A stretch of DNA of 35,526 nt from Parvibaculum sp040882025 (lineage in GTDB: Bacteria; Pseudomonadota; Alphaproteobacteria; Parvibaculales; Parvibaculaceae). The translations under genes were made by a program, and so were the position numbers. Shown here piece after piece: positions 30,362-35,526 of the stretch. The stretch spans positions 1 to 35,526 of the forward strand of contig NZ_JBBECC010000058.1 in NCBI RefSeq assembly GCF_040882025.1, read 5' to 3'. The notes under the pieces were generated by a model. It was given only the letters and a program-made list of their open reading frames with translations, made no database searches and was not told the DNA's origin. Each line of letters begins with the position of its first letter. Within the stretch, counting starts at the first letter, position 1.

Positions 30362-31699
30362 TTACTGGATCACTTCGCCATGCTGGCTGATGTCGAGGCC
30401 GTCGACCTCTTCCTGCGGCGTCACGCGCAAGCCGAAGAAGACCTTCGTCACCATCAGCAGAACGAATGTGCCGAGGCCGCAATAGACGATCGTGGCGACG
30501 ACGCCCTTGATCTGGATGCCGACTTGGGCCCAGTTGCCCTCGAGCCCGCCCAGCGGCGCATCGCCGCCGGTGATCGCCACGGTGGCGAAGACACCGGTCA
30601 GGATCGCGCCGACAATGCCGCCGACCGCGTGTACGCCGAAGACGTCGAGCGCGTCGTCATAGCCGATGGCGCGCTTGATGCTGGTTGAGGCGATGAAGCA
30701 GATCACGCCGGCGGCGAGGCCGATCCAGAGCGCACCCATCGGATCGACGAAGCCGGCGGCCGGCGTGATCGCGACAAGGCCGGCGACCGCGCCCGTCGCG
30801 AGGCCGAGCAGCGTCGGTTTGCGGTGGACGATCCATTCGGCAAACATCCAGCCGAGCACCGCCGTTGCGGTCGCGATCTGCGTGACGGTCATCGCCATGC
30901 CGGCGCGGCCGTCGGCGGCAAGCTGCGAGCCGGCATTGAAGCCGAACCAGCCGACCCAGAGCAGCGCCGCGCCGACCATCGTCAGGATGACGTTGTGCGG
31001 CGCCATGTTTTCCATGCCGAAGCCCTTGCGCGGTCCGAGCACCAGACAGGCGACCAGACCGGCGACGCCGGCATTGATGTGCACCACCGTGCCGCCCGCG
31101 AAATCGAGTACGCCGTCTTCGGCGAGGAAACCGCCGCCCCAGACCCAATGGCAGATCGGCGCGTAGATGAAGAGCACCCACAGCGTCATGAAGACCAGCA
31201 TGCTCGAGAACTTCATACGGTCGGCGAAAGCGCCGACGATCAGCGCCGGCGTGATGATCGCGAAGGTCATCTGGAAGGTCATGAAGACGCTTTCGGGGAT
31301 CGTGCCCGACAGCGCATCGACGGTCAGGCCCGACAGGAAAAGATTGTCGAGGCCGCCGACATAGGCGTTCACCGAACCGCCGTCGCCGAAGGCCAGCGAA
31401 TAGCCGGCCACCATCCAGACCACCGACATCAGCGCGGCGATCGCGAAAACCTGTGCCGCCATCGCGACGACGTTCTTCTTGCGGACCATGCCGCCGTAAA
31501 ACAGTGCGAGCCCCGGAATGGTCATCAGCAGCACCAGCGCGGTGGCGGTGAGCATCCAGGCCGTGTCGCCGGCGCTCAGCTCGACGACGTCTTCCTGGGC
31601 GAGGGCGCCGCCTGCCGTTGCGGCGAGTGCAAACACGCCGGTGGCGGCGGCGAGCGCGCCCCGGCGGATAGTCCCCCATTTTTCAGTTCTGTCGGTCAT
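30362..31699 (-). CDS. amtB: Ammonium transporter (Amt family, AmtB-like), copy 3
   Basis: A 445-aa Amt channel closest in motifs to E. coli AmtB. The signal peptide ends GGALAQ. The core shows DTAWMLTATALVLLMTIPGLALFYGGMVR, the Phe-gate region VFMTFQMTFAIITPAL, DFAGGTVVHINAGVAGLV (Asp and first twin histidine), GWFGFNAGSQLAADG and FGVHAVGGIVGAILTG (second histidine). The tail VTPQEEVDGLDISQHGEVIQ keeps the P-II contact but stops before the usual AY. GGAGAGA precedes ATG 31699. It is transcribed alone, with its own sigma-54-like site (31803-31818) and terminator. It differs from copies 1 and 2 in having HINAG rather than H-x-x-GGW. Confidence 0.94.
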   Translation of the reverse strand: MTDRTEKWGTIRRGALAAATGVFALAATAGGALAQEDVVELSAGDTAWMLTATALVLLMTIPGLALFYGGMVRKKNVVAMAAQVFAIAALMSVVWMVAGYSLAFGDGGSVNAYVGGLDNLFLSGLTVDALSGTIPESVFMTFQMTFAIITPALIVGAFADRMKFSSMLVFMTLWVLFIYAPICHWVWGGGFLAEDGVLDFAGGTVVHINAGVAGLVACLVLGPRKGFGMENMAPHNVILTMVGAALLWVGWFGFNAGSQLAADGRAGMAMTVTQIATATAVLGWMFAEWIVHRKPTLLGLATGAVAGLVAITPAAGFVDPMGALWIGLAAGVICFIASTSIKRAIGYDDALDVFGVHAVGGIVGAILTGVFATVAITGGDAPLGGLEGNWAQVGIQIKGVVATIVYCGLGTFVLLMVTKVFFGLRVTPQEEVDGLDISQHGEVIQ

Positions 31700-31802
31700 T
31701 CGTCTCTCCATATGCCGCCGGTGGGCCTTGCCCCCGGCTTGTTGCGCGCGGCGCGCCGCCCGTCTCCCCGGCGGGCAGTCTTCCGGCGCTTGCCTCCCCA
31801 TT

Positions 31803-31818
31803 CTCAAGAAATGTGCCG
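31803..31818 (-). promoter_or_regulatory. Sigma-54-like promoter element of amt3
   Basis: Minus strand CGGCAC-ATTTC-TTGAG, about 105 nt before the amt3 ATG. It shares the -24 hexamer with the glnK element and again has TTGA rather than TTGC at -12. A TGCAT-N7-GTGCT dyad (31932-31948) about 115 nt further upstream is a weaker NtrC-like site. Confidence 0.5.
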
Positions 31819-31853
31819 TTTGCCTCGAAAGATCTATCTATCTGTAATCATTG

Positions 31854-31869
31854 AACGAACGCGTTCGTT
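31854..31869. promoter_or_regulatory. Perfect 16-bp palindrome AACGAACGCGTTCGTT
   Basis: Two 8-bp arms with no spacer, of a form often bound by TetR-family repressors. It lies between the divergent amt3 and PQQ-dehydrogenase genes, 35 nt upstream of the amt3 -24 element and 276 nt before the dehydrogenase start. Which gene it controls is not known. Confidence 0.5.
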
Positions 31870-32144
31870 TTTCGAGCCGGTCTACTTCGGGCGCAGACGA
31901 AATGCACAGAAAACGCTCAAATTTTTCAAACTGCATATTTTTTGTGCTTTCTGCCTTTTGTGAGTCGTCTGTCCGGGGCGATCGGCCCGGAATAGTGGCA
32001 CTTTCCCGAAGTATGGGGTGGGTTTCGCGGCATCGGGGCTTCGGCTAAGCTTTCGCCACAAAAAGTGGAGTGTAACTCCGCAAACAGAGGGATGGGCGCG
32101 ACCCGCGTAGCGGTTTGCAGCCCGGGAACAGGGACGGGGAGGTC

Positions 32145-34352
32145 ATGGCGGATCTGGCGAAGAACTGGCCTGTGGCGGTCAACGCCGCGGCAGGCGTTGT
32201 GCTGGCGGGCTTTATCGGCTGGCAATTGATTTCGAGCGGTGCGGAGGAGGGGGTGCCGACGGTCACGGAGGCACCCGCCATCGAGGCGCCGGCGGAAGAG
32301 GCCGAGACGCGCGCGCTTGCCGACATCGACGGCGCGCGCATTGCGGACGCCGACAGCGAACCCGGCAACTGGCTTGCCCATGGCCGCACCTATGACGAGC
32401 AACGTTTCTCGCCGCTCGATCAGATCAATGACGGCAATATCGGTCAGCTGGCGCTTGCCTGGTCGCTCGACACCGATACGGCGCGCGGCCTCGAGGCGAC
32501 ACCGATCGTGGTCGACGGCATCATGTATCTCACGCTCAACTGGGGCATCACCATCGCGGTCGATGCGAAGAGCGGCAGCGAACTCTGGCGCTTCGATCCG
32601 GAAGTGCCCGGCGAGTGGGGCCGCTACGGTTGCTGCGACGTCGTCAATCGCGGCGTCGCCGTCTGGAAAGGCCGCGTCTACACCGCGAGCTTCGATGGCC
32701 GGCTTTTCGCGCTCGACGCGAAGGACGGGTCGGTCGTCTGGGAGGTCAACACGATCCCCGGATCTCCCTACACGATCACTGGAGCACCGCGTGTCTTCGA
32801 GGACATGGTCGTCATCGGCAATGGTGGCGGCGAATATGGCGTGCGCGGTTATATCACCGCCTATGACACGGAGACGGGCGAAGAGCGCTGGCGTTTCTAT
32901 ACCGTGCCGGGCGACCCCTCATTGCCGCTTGAACATCCCGAGCTCGCAGCAGCCGTTCCGACATGGAAAGGCGGCGAGTGGTGGAAGGTCGGCGGTGGCG
33001 GCACTGCCTGGGACTCGATGGTTTTTGAGCCCGAGACCGGAACGCTCTATGTCGGCACAGGCAACGGCTCGCCCTGGACGCGCGAAATCCGCTCGCCCGG
33101 CGGCGGCGACAATCTCTACATCTCGTCGATCCTGGCGCTCGACGCGAAGACCGGTCGCATGAAGTGGTATTACCAGACGACGCCGGGCGACAACTGGGAC
33201 TATACCGCGACGCAGCCCCTGATGCTTGCCGACATCGAGATCGACGGCGAAGCCCGCCGGGTCATCATGCAGGCGCCGAAGAACGGCTTCTTCTATGTGC
33301 TCGACCGCACCACCGGAAAGCTCATTTCGGCTAACCCGTTCTCGACCGTCACCTGGGCGAGCCATGTCGATCTCGAAACCGGCCGTCCGGTCGAAACGGG
33401 CGAAGGCGAATATGGCGACCGCACGGCCTTTGTGCTGCCTTCCGCCAATGGGGCGCATAACTGGCATCCGATGGCTTTCCATCCCGGCACCGGCCTCGTC
33501 TACATCCCGACGCAGGATATTGCCGGTATCTATTCGCTCAGCGAACAATGGAAGACGGAGAAGAAGTTCACACCGAAAAACAACTGGTGGAACACCGGCA
33601 TCGACTGGACCGATTATGTCGATGCGATCAACGCGCTGCCGGAACTGCCGATGGAGAAGGGCTATCTCAAGGCGTGGGATCCGGCGACGGGTGAAGTGAA
33701 GTGGCAAGCGGAATATCCGGCGCCACTCAATGGCGGCGTGCTGGCAACCGCGGGCAATCTCGTTTTCCAGGGCACGGCCGACGGCTATCTCTATGCCTAC
33801 AAGGCCGATACCGGCGAACAGGTCTGGGCGCAGCACATCCAGACCGGCATCGTCGCGCCACCCGTGACCTATACGGTTGATGGCGAACAGTACCTCTCGG
33901 TGCTGGCGGGCTGGGGCGGCGTCAATATCGTCTCCGGCGATGCACGCACATCGGCGGCGGCGAAATACGGCAATCAGGGACGCCTGCTCGCCTTCAAGAT
34001 CGGTGGCGGCGGTAACCTGCCGCAGCTTGCGATGCTCGACCAGTCGATCCCGGAGTGGCCGCCGCTCACGGCATCGGAAGAAACCGTGCGGCAGGGCGAG
34101 ATTGGCTATGCGACCTATTGCATGCTCTGCCACGGCGCGCTTGCCGTGTCGCCCGGCGTCACGCCGGATCTCCGCCGTATGGGCGAGAGCGTGCGCGAGC
34201 ATTTTCAGGACGTCGTGCGCGGCGGCATTCTCTCCGACAACGGGATGGCAAGCTTCGCCGATCATCTGTCGGAAGAAGATGTCGATGCGATCCTCTCCTA
34301 TATCCAGAAGCGAGCGCTCGAAGACAGGGCGCGGGACGAGCCCACCAACTGA
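32145..34352 (+). CDS. PQQ-dependent alcohol dehydrogenase with C-terminal cytochrome c domain
   Basis: A 735-aa quinohemoprotein oxidising primary alcohols in the periplasm. An uncleaved-looking hydrophobic N-terminal segment (about residues 9-33) and an Ala/Glu linker suggest a membrane anchor. The eight-bladed propeller follows with GNWLAHGRTYDEQRFSPLDQI, the adjacent-cysteine pair GCCDVVNRG (about residue 162), GNGGGEYGVRGYI and PGDNWDYTATQP. WDYT lacks the second Asp (DYD) of lanthanide-dependent XoxF types, so Ca2+ is the likely metal. The heme domain has CMLCH at 659-663 and a distal Met in NGMASF. GGGGAGG precedes the ATG. PQQ synthesis genes and a partner cytochrome are not in the window. 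Confidence 0.92.
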   Translation: MADLAKNWPVAVNAAAGVVLAGFIGWQLISSGAEEGVPTVTEAPAIEAPAEEAETRALADIDGARIADADSEPGNWLAHGRTYDEQRFSPLDQINDGNIGQLALAWSLDTDTARGLEATPIVVDGIMYLTLNWGITIAVDAKSGSELWRFDPEVPGEWGRYGCCDVVNRGVAVWKGRVYTASFDGRLFALDAKDGSVVWEVNTIPGSPYTITGAPRVFEDMVVIGNGGGEYGVRGYITAYDTETGEERWRFYTVPGDPSLPLEHPELAAAVPTWKGGEWWKVGGGGTAWDSMVFEPETGTLYVGTGNGSPWTREIRSPGGGDNLYISSILALDAKTGRMKWYYQTTPGDNWDYTATQPLMLADIEIDGEARRVIMQAPKNGFFYVLDRTTGKLISANPFSTVTWASHVDLETGRPVETGEGEYGDRTAFVLPSANGAHNWHPMAFHPGTGLVYIPTQDIAGIYSLSEQWKTEKKFTPKNNWWNTGIDWTDYVDAINALPELPMEKGYLKAWDPATGEVKWQAEYPAPLNGGVLATAGNLVFQGTADGYLYAYKADTGEQVWAQHIQTGIVAPPVTYTVDGEQYLSVLAGWGGVNIVSGDARTSAAAKYGNQGRLLAFKIGGGGNLPQLAMLDQSIPEWPPLTASEETVRQGEIGYATYCMLCHGALAVSPGVTPDLRRMGESVREHFQDVVRGGILSDNGMASFADHLSEEDVDAILSYIQKRALEDRARDEPTN

Positions 34353-34375
34353 CGGGCTCGGCGCGCCGCACGAAG

Positions 34376-34409
34376 GAAGCCCCGGAGATCGTTCTCCGGG
34401 GCTTCTTTT
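34376..34409 (+). terminator. Rho-independent terminator of the PQQ dehydrogenase
   Basis: A perfect 12-bp stem, GAAGCCCCGGAG (34376-34387) with CTCCGGGGCTTC (34394-34405), a 6-nt loop and four T. The T-run touches the stop codon of the convergent amidase gene. Confidence 0.93.
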
Positions 34410-35526
34410 CAACGCAATACGCGTTCGACCGAGAGCGCGAGACGAAGAAGCTTTTCCTCCGTGAACGGAGAAGCCTGCAGCATCAGTCCGACAGGCAGTC
34501 CGTGCGCATCGTAGCCGGCAGGCAGCGTTATCGCACACAGGCCGAGCTGGTTGCCGATCGTGGCATTGCGAAGCGCCATGCGGTTGGTGCGGAAATAAGC
34601 CGCGCCGCCGGCTTCGAGCGCCGCGATGGGCGGGGGCGAAATCGCAACGGCGGGCAGCAGCACGGCGTCGACACCCGCCGTCGCCACAAGATAGCGGGCG
34701 CGAATTTCAGCGCGCTTCAGATCGGCCGCGATAATGTCGGCGGCGGTGAGCGCCGCACCGGCCATCACGCGGTCAAAGACCGGCGGGTAGATGTCGGCCT
34801 TGCCGGCGGCCAGCATGTCGCCCCACCGGGCATAGGCCTCGGCGACGAGACGGCTCGATTTCGGCGACCATGTCAGTGCGTCGATCTCATCCAGTTCGGG
34901 TAATTTGTGTTCAACGATTTTTGCTCCGGCATGGACGAGGCGGCGGATGGCGGTTTCGAGCGCGTCGGCAACGCCTTCGTCGAGTTCCGACCAGCCGATG
35001 CCGCCGGGCAGCCAGAAAACGGCGCGGGAAAGATCGAGCGTGTCCACCGGGCGTGCCTGCCGTCCTTCGAGAAGCGCGAAGAGGGCGGCGGCATCCTCGA
35101 CAGTTCTGGCCAATGGCCCCACCGTGTCGAATGTCGGCGACAGCGGCACCGTGCCGCCAAGCGGCAGGCGACCGGCGGTCGTCTTCAGGCCGACAAGTCC
35201 GTTCCATGCCGAAGGAATGCGGACCGAGCCGCCGGTGTCGGTGCCGATTGCACCGGCCGCAAGCCCGCGTGCAACGGAAACACCGGCGCCCGCCGAAGAA
35301 CCGCCCGGCACGCGTTCGACATGTTCATCATGCGCATTGGCCGGCGTGCCGAATTTCGGGTTGATGCCGAGGCCGGAAAAGGCCAGTTCGGTCATGGTTG
35401 TCTTGCCGAGGCAGACGGCACCCGCGCGCGTCGCCCGCACCAGCACTTCCGCATCACGCGCCGGAACGCGATTTTTAAGTGGCAGCGAACCTGCCGCCGT
35501 TGCTTCGCCGGCCGTGTCGAACAGGT
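34409..35526 (-). CDS. Amidase signature family protein (partial)
   Basis: An amidase of the amidase-signature family (GatA/AtzF/fatty-acid-amide-hydrolase type). The frame is open to the right window edge, so the N-terminus is missing; about 371 residues are visible. The catalytic Ser-cisSer-Lys triad parts are present: CLGKTTMTELAFSG (Lys), VPGGSSAGAGVSVARG and GAIGTDTGGSVRIPSAWNGLVGLKTTAGR (the Gly/Ser-rich signature). There is no GatB neighbour, so a role as a free amidase releasing ammonia is more likely than tRNA amidation. Its substrate is unknown. It ends convergently with the PQQ dehydrogenase terminator. Confidence 0.9.
   Translation of the reverse strand, partial: LFDTAGEATAAGSLPLKNRVPARDAEVLVRATRAGAVCLGKTTMTELAFSGLGINPKFGTPANAHDEHVERVPGGSSAGAGVSVARGLAAGAIGTDTGGSVRIPSAWNGLVGLKTTAGRLPLGGTVPLSPTFDTVGPLARTVEDAAALFALLEGRQARPVDTLDLSRAVFWLPGGIGWSELDEGVADALETAIRRLVHAGAKIVEHKLPELDEIDALTWSPKSSRLVAEAYARWGDMLAAGKADIYPPVFDRVMAGAALTAADIIAADLKRAEIRARYLVATAGVDAVLLPAVAISPPPIAALEAGGAAYFRTNRMALRNATIGNQLGLCAITLPAGYDAHGLPVGLMLQASPFTEEKLLRLALSVERVLR

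Larger units (their letters stand above)
31700..32144. promoter_or_regulatory. Divergent region between amt3 and the PQQ dehydrogenase
   Basis: A 445-nt non-coding stretch with the amt3 sigma-54-like element, a possible NtrC site, a perfect 16-bp palindrome (31854-31869) and a GGGGAGG ribosome-binding site before the dehydrogenase. It has an AT-rich segment (31840-31960) unlike its surroundings. No additional gene is seen. Confidence 0.6.

Noticed and set aside
31995..32010. TGGCAC on the plus strand as a sigma-54 promoter for the PQQ dehydrogenase
   Set aside because: There is no TTG at the -12 spacing (the sequence reads CGAAG).
1..35526. CRISPR arrays, insertion sequences, tRNA or rRNA genes
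   Set aside because: No regularly spaced repeats with spacers, no transposase motifs and no cloverleaf or rRNA signatures were noticed when reading both strands.

Overview
The window is a GC-rich, densely packed bacterial chromosome segment and is almost certainly alphaproteobacterial. Evidence includes the gene order DUF3576 lipoprotein, leuS, lptE, holA; a class-I aminotransferase, ftsK, lolA run; a short Rhizobiales-style intergenic palindromic repeat; a CtrA-type box; and several Amt transporters around a P-II gene. A Parvibaculum-like or other Hyphomicrobiales-related lineage fits best, but no rRNA or other marker fixes the genus.

Layout, left to right. Positions 1-4533 (minus) hold an envelope/translation/replication operon: DUF3576 lipoprotein, leuS, lptE, holA (cut by the window edge). 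A 378-aa porin with its own terminator (5131-6345) is followed by a sulfotransferase and a frameshifted relic of the tail of a second sulfotransferase gene. Next come a thiamine-phosphate-synthase-like gene divergent from a YggS/PLPBP gene, a bipartite palindromic repeat that supplies the stop codons of both its convergent neighbours, a YkuD-type L,D-transpeptidase, an unknown protein, and a TPR-sulfotransferase fusion. From 12374 to 15630 there are a response regulator, an NTF2-like protein, two hotdog thioesterases, a stand-alone cyclic-nucleotide-binding protein and a TetR regulator. Upstream of the TetR gene lie three 11-bp repeats and twin palindromes. Exonuclease III and an unknown protein follow.

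Positions 17320-17745 contain no protein gene but hold a convincing unannotated small-RNA candidate on the minus strand: promoter, three stem-loops with C-rich loops, and a U-tract terminator. Positions 17746-21557 are a polyamine/gamma-glutamyl catabolism cluster (class III aminotransferase, PuuA-like ligase, PuuD-like hydrolase). Positions 21640-26343 are lolA, ftsK and a DapC-like aminotransferase; their shared upstream region carries a CtrA-type box and a perfect DnaA box, which suggests cell-cycle control of ftsK.

Positions 26569-31699 are a nitrogen island: three different ammonium transporters and one GlnK. Three transcription units there carry similar sigma-54-like elements about 100 nt upstream of their starts, and glnK has an NtrC-type palindrome. 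The right end holds a heme-containing PQQ alcohol dehydrogenase with a strong terminator and a partial amidase.
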